Source: Serratia entomophila
Lineage (GTDB): Bacteria; Pseudomonadota; Gammaproteobacteria; Enterobacterales; Enterobacteriaceae
Assembly: GCF_021462285.1 (NCBI RefSeq)
Contig: NZ_CP082787.1
Location: 1,550,001-1,614,000, forward strand
Length of the DNA stretch: 64,000 nt
Direction: 5' to 3'
Numbering within the stretch: the first letter of the stretch is position 1; every line of letters starts with the position of its first letter. Below are positions 27,887-35,297 of this stretch, piece by piece. Both the position numbers and the translations under genes were made by a program. The notes beneath the pieces were generated by a model. That model was given only the letters and a program-made list of their open reading frames with translations, was not told where the DNA came from and ran no database searches.

Positions 27887-29190
27887 TCCTGGTGGCGCTC
27901 TCTGAACAGGCAGGTGGCGATCAGGCTGAGGGTCAGCATGCCGGTGACGTACCAGGCCGGCGCCATCGGGTTGCCGCTCACGTCCAGCAGCCAGGTGACG
28001 ATAAGCTGTGCGGAACCGCCAAACAGCGTCACGCCGAAGGCGTAAATCATCGAGGTACCGGTAGCGCGCACGTGGCGCGGCAGGGCGGAAACGATCAGCA
28101 TGGTGCTCGCCAGCATATTGATCCCCAAGGTGCCTATCAGCAGGATGCGGAAAACGATAGCCAACCACAGGGACTGCGTGGCGCTCAGGAACCAAAAGGT
28201 AGGGTAAATCAGTATCAGGGCCGCGAAGATAGAGAACAGCAGCGGCCTTTTATAGTTCTGCACCCGATCGACGTAGCGGCCGGCGTAATACGCGGCGGCT
28301 ATCTGCACCACGGAAGCAATGCAGCTGAACAGATAGGCGGTGGGGCCGGCGATATGATAGGTCTGCATCATATAGGTCGGCATATAGAGCAGCACAATAT
28401 AAACCATCACCGTGCCGGACATGATAATCAACACGCCCAGCAGCAGGTCTTTAAAGTGATTGCGCAGCACATCCAACACCGGATTTGACGGCGATCGCGC
28501 CTGGCCCGGCGCTTCCCCGCCATAGGTTTCTTCCAGATGCCGGCGAATATAAACACCGACGGGAATAATCAGCAGGCCGATGATGAAAGGCACGCGCCAA
28601 CCCCAGGAATAGAGCGCCTCTTCCGACAGAAAATAGGTTAACAGCAGCCCGAAAGAGGCGCCGAGCAACGCGCTGATCCCCTGGCTGATCGATTGCCAGC
28701 TGACGAAGAACCCACGCTGATTGGCGCCTGCGGATTCCAGCAGCAGCGTGGTTGCCGAACCGACTTCGCCGCCGGCGGCAAAGCCTTGAATTAACCGCCC
28801 GACCACGATCAGTATTGGCGCGAAGACGCCGATCTGCGCATGGGTGGGGGAGAAGGCGATCAGCGCGGTGCCGACCCCCATCAAAATGATGGTCATCAGC
28901 ATCGCCGCCTTGCGCCCGACCTTATCGGCGTAGGCACCCAATACCATGCTGCCCAGCGGGCGCATGATAAAACCGACGCCGAATACCGCTACTGACATCA
29001 ACAAAGAGCCGTAGGCGGTGTCGCTGGGGAAATACAGCTCACCGATGATGGCGGCAAAGAAGCTGTAGACGGTGAAGTCGAAGATCTCCAACCCGTTGCC
29101 CAGGCTGGCGCCTAAAATCACCTTGTAATTCACCGCTTTTTTTTCGACCGCCTGGTTTTCGGATAACGCGTTTTCAACAGTGCTCATCAT
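27883..29190 (-). CDS. MFS transporter, metabolite:H+ symporter family
   Basis: A 435-aa transporter with twelve predicted helices and the MHS-subfamily pattern: GNGLEIFDFTVYSFFAA near the start, RPLGSMVLGAYADKVGRKAA in loop 2-3 and RLIQGFAAGGEVGSATTLL in helix 4 (quoted in parts). Relatives move organic acids, betaines or aromatic compounds. It is convergent with cynR and is not CynX, the E. coli cyanate transporter. A palindrome resembling HutC operators lies in its promoter, which would suggest an imidazole or histidine-related substrate (inference). Confidence 0.87.
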   Translation of the reverse strand: MMSTVENALSENQAVEKKAVNYKVILGASLGNGLEIFDFTVYSFFAAIIGELYFPSDTAYGSLLMSVAVFGVGFIMRPLGSMVLGAYADKVGRKAAMLMTIILMGVGTALIAFSPTHAQIGVFAPILIVVGRLIQGFAAGGEVGSATTLLLESAGANQRGFFVSWQSISQGISALLGASFGLLLTYFLSEEALYSWGWRVPFIIGLLIIPVGVYIRRHLEETYGGEAPGQARSPSNPVLDVLRNHFKDLLLGVLIIMSGTVMVYIVLLYMPTYMMQTYHIAGPTAYLFSCIASVVQIAAAYYAGRYVDRVQNYKRPLLFSIFAALILIYPTFWFLSATQSLWLAIVFRILLIGTLGINMLASTMLIVSALPRHVRATGTSMIYAFGVTLFGGSAQLIVTWLLDVSGNPMAPAWYVTGMLTLSLIATCLFRERHQD

Positions 29191-29801
29191 TATCTCTCGG
29201 GATAGGTGGAAGGTGGGTTATTCGTTATTTTCCGGTCACGCCTGATGCCGCCGTTAATGCTGCTTTAAAAACATCACAAAATTGCAACCCTTTATTTACA
29301 TATACTTGTATGTACAAGCATATGCAATACGCATTTATTTGATGTGCAGCGGGGGAGGATTGTTGAGAATTTATAATTCTATCAGTGCGTTGTGTTTTTT
29401 TTGTTTGCAGGGACGAAAAGGGAAGAAGGCAAAATTAGTGAGTTAAGGCGCATAAAAGCAAAAATTAATTACGCATTTTAGGAGATGAATCACAACCTGG
29501 TGGTTAAAGGCGATGCTGGATGCAGTGAGTACGTTTTACAGAATAAAGTTAATTTATCTGGCCAGACATCCGGTCGAAAATTTTGCCAACAGCGCCCATT
29601 GTTGGTTTGAAGTAAACAGACAGCTCCCCCGGTGCGCTTTCCCATGCACTCACTGCCGTTATAGCTATGGCACAACGTTCAACGTTATGAAACACCCCGC
29701 TGCTCAGCTTTAATTATCCTGCGAACAACGGATTTTAACCGCCGAAGGAAAGGCAAAAACGGTTCGTCACCTGGATTATGTCAACGACAAGAGGATTATT
29801 T
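29191..29801. other. 611-bp intergenic region
   Basis: AT-rich and without a convincing gene; a 66-codon frame at 29513-29713 lacks a ribosome site. It holds the palindrome at 29305-29318 and must contain the divergent promoters of the transporter and of the beta-helix pair. From about 29400 on, composition shifts toward that of the accessory region. Confidence 0.5.
29305..29318. promoter_or_regulatory. GntR/HutC-like operator upstream of the MHS transporter
   Basis: CTTGTA-TG-TACAAG, a 14-bp palindrome with the TGTA-N2-TACA core seen in HutC-type operators, with ATA/TAT-rich flanks, 115 bp upstream of the transporter start. No hut gene or GntR regulator lies in this window. Confidence 0.55.
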
Positions 29802-31094
29802 ATGCAGGAACAAAATGAGATTCAAACCATGGCAGATCCTTCGGATTTGGATATTTTAGCCGCGAGCGATGGCTATACCAAGATCGGCGGTTTTTATCAG
29901 CAGGAAGGGAACGGCGATATTGGCAAAACCAGCAGCATCGATGATGTCGCCGGCAAACGCGGCCATTACGACGTATACCCGACCACCGAGGTTCCGTTGT
30001 CCGGCGCTGCCTTAATCTTTGGCGGCGATAATTATCGCGGCGTTGCGGTCGTCAACAATAACGGCGCGATGGTGACCCGGTTGGTTTATAAAGGCGTGCC
30101 TGCAACCGACACCATTCACCATCCCTATGTTATCCCCTCCGGCCGCGTCGATGAAACCGGCGCAGAATTGCGGGTGATGAAGGTACCGTACAAAAACGGC
30201 TTCGGCACCAATAATGAATTCGAGATGGAGTTTGGCCTGAGAAACAACGGGCAGCCGCGCGTGATTGTCCGGCCGCCAAAAGTTTCCTCCGCTTTAGGGG
30301 ATGATTCACTGGCCATCGAGCTGGCGGATGAAAAGAAATTCATCAGCAATAAGTCCTTTGCGGTGGTCAGGGTTCCGTCGGAAACCGTTGCCAATACGCT
30401 GGATCCTAAAGTTTCTTATATTGTCCGCGCCGGCAGAACGGCATCGGGCACGGTGCATTTAAAATTCAACCTTAACAATGCGGAAGAGCTGGTAACGGCG
30501 ATCACCGCCGGGCAATATTTTGCCTATATCTCATTCAAAAAAATCGGCGCCCCCGGGTATGGCCTGTATCCGTTAGTCGGCAATGCGCAGAAATACGCCG
30601 ACGGCGTTTGGCTCCATATTGCGCCCGAGTCTTTCACGCTGGAACCCGATGGCACCGCTATTGACAGCGCCAACACGCCGGGGACGGATAACAACTTCCC
30701 AGCCTGCGGTTATGAGGATATTAAAATCATCCTGTCGACCGAAAAGATGGCCGCCGGCGTTAACCTTTCTGACCGGTATAACGGCTTCCATTCTGACGTG
30801 GTCTTCCCGTACGCCTTGGTTAAAGCGATAAAGGACAACGTTCGTTTCCCGCTGCCCTATATCAATAAAACTATTGTCTCTGCCGTTGACTTCGCGGCCA
30901 ATAAAACCACCAGCGAAACCCTGGCGGTGGTAAATACCGGATATGTTTGGGATCTGAAGTATAACCAGACGATCGCCGGCCAGAACAACGATGCAAAGAA
31001 CAAAACCATGACTGACATCCTGGGGCAGTATGCACCATATGACTATGTCTTCATGCTGTTTTATCTGCCAAACAATGCGGGGTATTCACTGTGA
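29802..31094 (+). CDS. uncharacterised protein, partner of a beta-helix protein
   Basis: A 430-aa protein I do not recognise. It has no signal peptide or membrane helix. It is rich in Asn, Asp, Gly and aromatic residues with many short beta-prone stretches (GAALIFGGDNYRGVAVVNNN, FAVVRVPSETVANTL) and a single Cys. The start at 29802 has GAGG seven bases upstream; the frame opens at 29778. Its TGA stop overlaps the GTG start of the next gene, so both are translated together and probably act together. GC content is lower than in the flanking core genes, suggesting acquisition. It could be a surface or carbohydrate-binding protein or an adaptor for the beta-helix protein. Confidence 0.75.
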   Translation: MQEQNEIQTMADPSDLDILAASDGYTKIGGFYQQEGNGDIGKTSSIDDVAGKRGHYDVYPTTEVPLSGAALIFGGDNYRGVAVVNNNGAMVTRLVYKGVPATDTIHHPYVIPSGRVDETGAELRVMKVPYKNGFGTNNEFEMEFGLRNNGQPRVIVRPPKVSSALGDDSLAIELADEKKFISNKSFAVVRVPSETVANTLDPKVSYIVRAGRTASGTVHLKFNLNNAEELVTAITAGQYFAYISFKKIGAPGYGLYPLVGNAQKYADGVWLHIAPESFTLEPDGTAIDSANTPGTDNNFPACGYEDIKIILSTEKMAAGVNLSDRYNGFHSDVVFPYALVKAIKDNVRFPLPYINKTIVSAVDFAANKTTSETLAVVNTGYVWDLKYNQTIAGQNNDAKNKTMTDILGQYAPYDYVFMLFYLPNNAGYSL

Positions 31095-32632
31095 TTACAG
31101 AATATTTTATCGATCTCGACGCCAAGGTAAACGGCACCGGCAGCGAGCAGTCGCCTTTCAATAGCGCAGAGGTATTGAATACGCTCAAATACCCTTATAG
31201 CGCTAAAATAAAACGCGGCGGGCGCCAGACGGTTAAAATTAAATTACCCACGATGAGCGGCCAGAATGAACAGACCACCATCACCGCCTATGGCGAGGGG
31301 CCTAATCCGGTGTTGATCGCGTCGAACGCCATGGCGCCGGTGCTTGACAGCACTCTGGTAAAAAACCTGCTGATCTCCGGCATCGATTTCGTTTGCCCGT
31401 TTATTAACTATGTCTCCGAAAATTTAGTTTACCTGCGCGCCAACAGCGAAGGGGTCAACCATAAAGCGAACGTGATAGTCGAAAAATCCACGATCCGTTA
31501 TATGCATCCGGTTCAGATTAAAACCAAGGCGGTGTATATCGATGCTATCGGCGGCTCAGGCATCAAGTATCGCAACGATACCCTGAAGGTGCGCGACGTA
31601 AACATCTACGGCGGGCACTGGGGCGTGCAGATCCACTGCGGTTCCGCCTACGATCTGACCGGCGGTAAAACGGAGGCGTACAAAGGGCGGGATATTCTGA
31701 TCGATAACGTCGCCGTGATTGATGCGGTGGGCGATGGCTGCCAGGTAAGCTTTGCCAACGGGCAGGGCAAGCCGGTGATCGCTAACTGCTACTACCGTTC
31801 GGAACTCTATACCTACCCCAACCAACTTTGGACGGCGTCGTTTTGGCTGGGTGGTTGCGATGACGCCGGCATTGAATATTGCGAGTCTGCGGGCTCTATG
31901 CTGCACCTGCGTGACAAAATGGGGTTCGACATTGACGGCCGGTGCTCCGGCTGTTGGGTACGCTACTGCTACTCGCATAACAACGGCGGCGGTTTCGGCA
32001 TGTTCACCGACACATGCACTGACGTGTTCAACAATCTGGCCGAAATGGAATCTGTTCTTATCGATCAAAAAGCAGGCAACGCCAATAATACGATGGAATA
32101 TTGCCTGTCCTACAACGACGGCGTTTCGCGCGGAGGTTATGCGGGCAACTGGCTCAAGTTTACGGTGGTAAGAAATGTCGTCAGCTCCAGGGTGAGTAAC
32201 TGCACCTTCATCGATACGCTGTCGAAAGATCCGGCTCATATGATTCAATGGGGGCAGACGCAGCCGTATATTTTCACCAAATATCCCGGCGTTCATATGC
32301 AGAACAATATCTTCTATTTTAAACATGCGGCGGTGCCGGTGAACGATATCGGCTGGGGAAACGGCGTTGGCTATATGAAATGGAGCAACAATATTTTGTA
32401 TTCGCCAGAGGATAACGGCGCCAGCATGATCGATGCGCGTTGCAGCTATGAAAATACCCTGCATGCGGATCCGTTGGTCAGCTTTATGGGGAATAACCCG
32501 CCCAACGGTTTTGAGGCGGCGAAGCTGATCGGGTTGCTGTCCCGCTCCGTAGCCCATAACGCCGGTGCGCCAAACAGCCTGCCGGATATTCTCGGCATCA
32601 GCGGCAATAACATCGGCTGGCTGCAGTCGTAA
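31091..32632 (+). CDS. right-handed parallel beta-helix protein
   Basis: A 513-aa protein starting with GTG in a 4-base GTGA overlap with the gene before. The opening FIDLDAKVNGTGSEQSPFNS is the usual start of pectate-lyase-like beta-helix proteins. Repeating rungs follow (IRYMHPVQIK, VRDVNIYGGHWGVQI, ILIDNVAVIDAVGDG, YCYSHNNGGGFGMF, YCLSYNDG, MQNNIFYF, WSNNILYS). The end (SVAHNAGAPNSLPDILGISGNNIGWLQS, quoted in parts) is the normal family closure. Such folds are in polysaccharide lyases, hydrolases, epimerases and phage depolymerases. No signal peptide is seen, so export would need another route. Catalytic residues cannot be assigned. Confidence 0.85.
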   Translation: MITEYFIDLDAKVNGTGSEQSPFNSAEVLNTLKYPYSAKIKRGGRQTVKIKLPTMSGQNEQTTITAYGEGPNPVLIASNAMAPVLDSTLVKNLLISGIDFVCPFINYVSENLVYLRANSEGVNHKANVIVEKSTIRYMHPVQIKTKAVYIDAIGGSGIKYRNDTLKVRDVNIYGGHWGVQIHCGSAYDLTGGKTEAYKGRDILIDNVAVIDAVGDGCQVSFANGQGKPVIANCYYRSELYTYPNQLWTASFWLGGCDDAGIEYCESAGSMLHLRDKMGFDIDGRCSGCWVRYCYSHNNGGGFGMFTDTCTDVFNNLAEMESVLIDQKAGNANNTMEYCLSYNDGVSRGGYAGNWLKFTVVRNVVSSRVSNCTFIDTLSKDPAHMIQWGQTQPYIFTKYPGVHMQNNIFYFKHAAVPVNDIGWGNGVGYMKWSNNILYSPEDNGASMIDARCSYENTLHADPLVSFMGNNPPNGFEAAKLIGLLSRSVAHNAGAPNSLPDILGISGNNIGWLQS

Positions 32633-32759
32633 ACCCAGCGTTGGCGTTTGGTTGATTTTACCTTGGCGGAGGGGAAGAAATATCGAGAGTTCTTCCCCTG
32701 CATTGATGTCAGCCCGCCGCAGCAACCGGGGTTGCTGCGGCGCTCAATGCCTGGGTTGC

Positions 32760-32906
32760 GCTCAAAATATCGCCAAAACTTCCCGCGATCTCTTATCCCC
32801 GTTGTGGCATGATTTGACGGTTTTTTGTAAATTGAAGTACGTTGTTATAAATTATCTAAATGGTTTCCTGTGATTTATTTTTCACGTGACTAATAACTAC
32901 AACTGG
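32760..32906 (+). repeat. direct repeat A (147 bp) of the ybiT-upstream region
   Basis: 143 of 147 bases match copy B at 34046-34192. The first 51 bases (to GTTGTGGCAT) are identical to copy C at 35202-35252, which is the native sequence in front of ybiT. Together the copies bound two cargo slots. Confidence 0.95.
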
Positions 32907-33142
32907 ATACAGAGGTAAGGAGTGCTTTTTGACTCGGTGATTTTTCATTTTTAAATGGTTGCTGTCATTTATGTTGCGGCATGATAATTGTAAAGCCTAT
33001 ATAAAATAACGTTTTTTTTGAATTTTTTAGATTGTAAAAAAACATGCAATTAATGTGGCTATAAGTTTTTATTTGCAATGTTTTTATTTTTATGGTTAGG
33101 TTTTTCATAAGGTAAATGACTTCTTTAAAGCAGGTGGGCTTT
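32907..33142. other. AT-rich leader of slot 1
   Basis: 236 bp, very AT-rich with T-runs, between repeat A and the first slot gene. It is the likely promoter region of the slot; no gene is seen. Confidence 0.5.
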
Positions 33143-33568
33143 ATGAAAAGGATTTTTATAGTTTCTATTTTGTTTTTTACTGCGTTATATTTTCCCTATG
33201 GCCACGCAAATGAAAATCACTATGAAAGTATTGAAAGTGACTTATCCCAGGTTAGTTATTTTTCCTTAGGAATGAATGGTTTTGTTGGCAGAATTAGCGA
33301 AGGGGAAGTTGCTGTAATAGATATTCTTAAAAGCAAGAGCGCAACTGATATTTTTTTGAGAATAGCCAATAATCCCAAGGCAACGCCAGAAAGTAAACTT
33401 TATGCGGCTTGTGGATTAAAGCAACTAGGTAAGCTAAATAAAAATGACGTAAAATCCATCTTTGCAAAAGAGTGGAATGATGATGTTTCGATATTGAAAG
33501 CAGACGTTTTAAGAAAAGAAAAGTTTAAATATTTATATTTTGGTATTTTAAATCATGGGTGCATGTGA
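33143..33568 (+). CDS. small secreted protein of unknown function
   Basis: 141 aa with a strong signal peptide (MKRIFIVSILFFTALYFPYGHA, cut near residue 22). The mature part is helical with AANP/KLYAACGLKQLGKL-like stretches reminiscent of a single HEAT-type repeat, and two Cys (AACGL and the C-terminal GCM). The start at 33143 has AGGTGG about 7 bases upstream. The gene is strikingly AT-rich against its neighbours, indicating transfer. It lies 48 bp before the double-glycine peptide gene in the same direction; it could be an immunity or maturation partner. I recognise no named family. Confidence 0.72.
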   Translation: MKRIFIVSILFFTALYFPYGHANENHYESIESDLSQVSYFSLGMNGFVGRISEGEVAVIDILKSKSATDIFLRIANNPKATPESKLYAACGLKQLGKLNKNDVKSIFAKEWNDDVSILKADVLRKEKFKYLYFGILNHGCM

Positions 33569-33616
33569 GTCAATTTACTGAATTACTCTATTGAAAAACA
33601 TGAAAGGGATATATTC

Positions 33617-33907
33617 ATGAAAGAGCTCATGCTTGACGAGTTACCTCCAATTTCTGGAGGGATGCATCTTGATGGCCACAGAGAATCAACAAATGTAATT
33701 GACCAGCGCGGGAGGGACATGGGGACGTACATTGATGCTAATGGAAAATGTTGGTCTCCTGGCACATCTTCAATTGATATGTACCCTAACGGGGGTGGTA
33801 CATCTTGGGGAAGTGGTCCATGGCAACCTTCAAGTGGTAATAGCTTCTCTCTGGAAGATATCCTGAGTATTGGCTGGAGCAGATTCCAAAGAGACGTTTG
33901 GGGCTAA
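33617..33907 (+). CDS. double-glycine leader peptide (class II microcin-like precursor)
   Basis: A 96-aa precursor. The start MKELMLDELPPISGG has the pattern of double-glycine leaders (hydrophobic residues at -4, -7 and -12, Gly-Gly at -2/-1), which predicts cleavage after residue 15 by a C39-peptidase exporter. The mature part, about 81 aa, is Gly, Ser and Trp rich (NGGGTSWGSGPWQPSSGNS) with one Cys, ending SRFQRDVWG. AAAGGGA precedes the ATG. No exporter gene is in the window, so it would need one elsewhere. A microcin role is inference; any peptide exported by this route would look the same. Confidence 0.72.
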   Translation: MKELMLDELPPISGGMHLDGHRESTNVIDQRGRDMGTYIDANGKCWSPGTSSIDMYPNGGGTSWGSGPWQPSSGNSFSLEDILSIGWSRFQRDVWG

Positions 33908-33927
33908 TATTGCAGGAGGGCGACAGA

Positions 33928-33957
33928 AGCCAACTGCCTCAGCTAAGGCAGTTGGCT
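33928..33957 (+). terminator. terminator after the double-glycine peptide gene
   Basis: AGCCAACTGCCT and AGGCAGTTGGCT, a perfect 12-bp stem with a 6-base loop, followed by TTA. Located 20 bp past the peptide stop. Confidence 0.75.
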
Positions 33958-34045
33958 TTACTGGTATCCCTCCGTCAACGGGCAGGCTTGCATTGCGCCG
34001 GCGGCATGCCGGGTTAATCTCATGATCTTCTGTCGCTGTACATTT

Positions 34046-34192
34046 GCTCAAAATATCGCCAAAACTTCCCACGATCTCTTATCCCCGTTGTGGCATGATT
34101 TGACGGTTTTTTGTAAATTGAAGTCCGTTGTTATAAGTTATCTAAATGGTTTACTGTGATTTATTTTTCACGTGACTAATAACTACAACTGG
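34046..34192 (+). repeat. direct repeat B (147 bp)
   Basis: Second long copy, four substitutions from repeat A and of equal length. It separates slot 1 from slot 2. Confidence 0.95.
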
Positions 34193-34260
34193 CTTCTTAT
34201 CCAAAGCTGAAAACTTGTCTATGCGAAGAAACCTACAGCTCTATTTAAAAATTCTACTTC

Positions 34261-34476
34261 TTAGCCAGGCCCGTCATCGTATACTTTTTTAATTGCAAAC
34301 TTGAAAATGAAATACCCCAAGAAAACTCCCAGAAAAGAGACCGCAAGCCATAGATATTTCAATTTATCGTCTGAATAGAATACGAACCAAGCTATGGCTA
34401 ACAGTGATAATACCACCACACCACAGCCAATTCCCTGAATAAGTCGGGATAAAACCGCCAGCATAAAGTTCTTCAT
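34261..34476 (-). CDS. 71-aa inner-membrane protein, possible immunity protein
   Basis: A 71-aa protein with two hydrophobic helices (about 14-32, GCGVVVLSLLAIAWFVFY, and 42-60, LWLAVSFLGVFLGYFIF) joined by a short charged loop and ending in a basic/acidic tail. Its ATG overlaps the TGA of the 214-aa gene by four bases (ATGA), so it is translationally coupled to it. A small two-helix membrane protein in this position is what a pore-former immunity protein looks like. No named family recognised. Confidence 0.72.
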   Translation of the reverse strand: MKNFMLAVLSRLIQGIGCGVVVLSLLAIAWFVFYSDDKLKYLWLAVSFLGVFLGYFIFKFAIKKVYDDGPG

Positions 34477-35117
34477 ACGTTAACCCTTGCAAAAAAGTAC
34501 TGACAAATTTGACTGAATTTCTTCCGATCTCTTTCCCAGACTGAAACGGCGTCCTCAAACGGCCTGACCTTGTTTTCTAAAAGGAAATACAGCAGATCAA
34601 GATTTCCCATACGTCTGAGTTGGTCATACATTCGGGAGTTCCTTACCTTTAAATCGCGTGATGTATAGACTGACCGTGAAATGCTTGCGCCGGCAGTGAG
34701 AATCGAACCAACGGCGACACCCGAAATTAGCCTTGGGATGATTTGTTTTGAGAATACATAACCTACGTTTGCAGTAGCTAACTGATTAAAGGCGAATTTA
34801 CCGAGAAGTTTACCGGATGTTCTGATTGTTATGTCCTTAACATCTTCAACGTTAACTTTGTTGGCGAAGTTTTCGATAAAGACATGAGCAACTTTTTCGA
34901 TGCTGCTTTTGTTGGCAAGCCCTGACTTGATGAGCCTGATAAACCGCTCTTTATCTTGCGCGTTTAGCCATCTATTTTCTGTATCAATATAGTCGTAGCC
35001 CAAATAGTAGAAGTCTACCGGCACGCTGATGAATCCCTGTGCGAAACCGCGAACTAAATGACTGTCAATGTTCACCGCATCCGCCATGTCGCTTGCTATC
35101 TGTTTTGCGCTTTTCAT
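34473..35117 (-). CDS. 214-aa protein, candidate pore-forming effector
   Basis: 214 aa, no signal peptide. It is mainly helical, with two amphipathic or hydrophobic stretches (LLGKFAFNQLATANVGYVF at about 118-136 and LISGVAVGSILTAGASIS at about 142-160) and a charged C-terminal helix pair. The start has AAAGGA upstream. The coupled 71-aa membrane protein and the placement in a repeat-bounded slot suggest a toxin and immunity pair. The layout resembles T6SS-delivered small pore-formers such as Ssp6/Sip6 of S. marcescens, which I recall only in outline; identity to Ssp6 is not claimed. No secretion genes are nearby. Confidence 0.68.
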   Translation of the reverse strand: MKSAKQIASDMADAVNIDSHLVRGFAQGFISVPVDFYYLGYDYIDTENRWLNAQDKERFIRLIKSGLANKSSIEKVAHVFIENFANKVNVEDVKDITIRTSGKLLGKFAFNQLATANVGYVFSKQIIPRLISGVAVGSILTAGASISRSVYTSRDLKVRNSRMYDQLRRMGNLDLLYFLLENKVRPFEDAVSVWERDRKKFSQICQYFFARVNV

Positions 35118-35201
35118 ACAAATCCTTTCGATATGAAAGAGTTAACCTATCAGATGTTTAATGCATGATCTATAGCTTCTCAGAGACAAAATCCCAAGAA
35201 A

Positions 35202-35252
35202 GCTCAAAATATCGCCAAAACTTCCCGCGATCTCTTATCCCCGTTGTGGCAT
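35202..35252 (+). repeat. repeat copy C (51 bp) at the ybiT promoter
   Basis: Identical over 51 bases to the first third of repeat A. It ends at GTTGTGGCAT; the next bases (AATG) form a -10-like CATAAT for ybiT, 45 bp before its start, so this copy is probably the original and the others are derived. Confidence 0.9.
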
Positions 35253-35297
35253 AATGCGCGCCAAATCACATTCCCTATGATATGAAGAGCGAGCGCT

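Larger units (their letters stand above)
33908..34260. other. intergenic region of 353 bp between the two slots
   Basis: Holds the terminator at 33928-33957, then repeat B (34046-34192), then 68 bp to the stop of the 71-aa gene on the other strand. No gene is seen. Confidence 0.6.

Noticed and set aside
29513..29713. 66-codon frame before the beta-helix pair
   Set aside because: No ribosome site and stop far from the next gene; composition resembles noncoding sequence.
33928..33957. possible attachment site or CRISPR-like repeat
   Set aside because: A single 12-bp stem just after a gene stop is better explained as a terminator.
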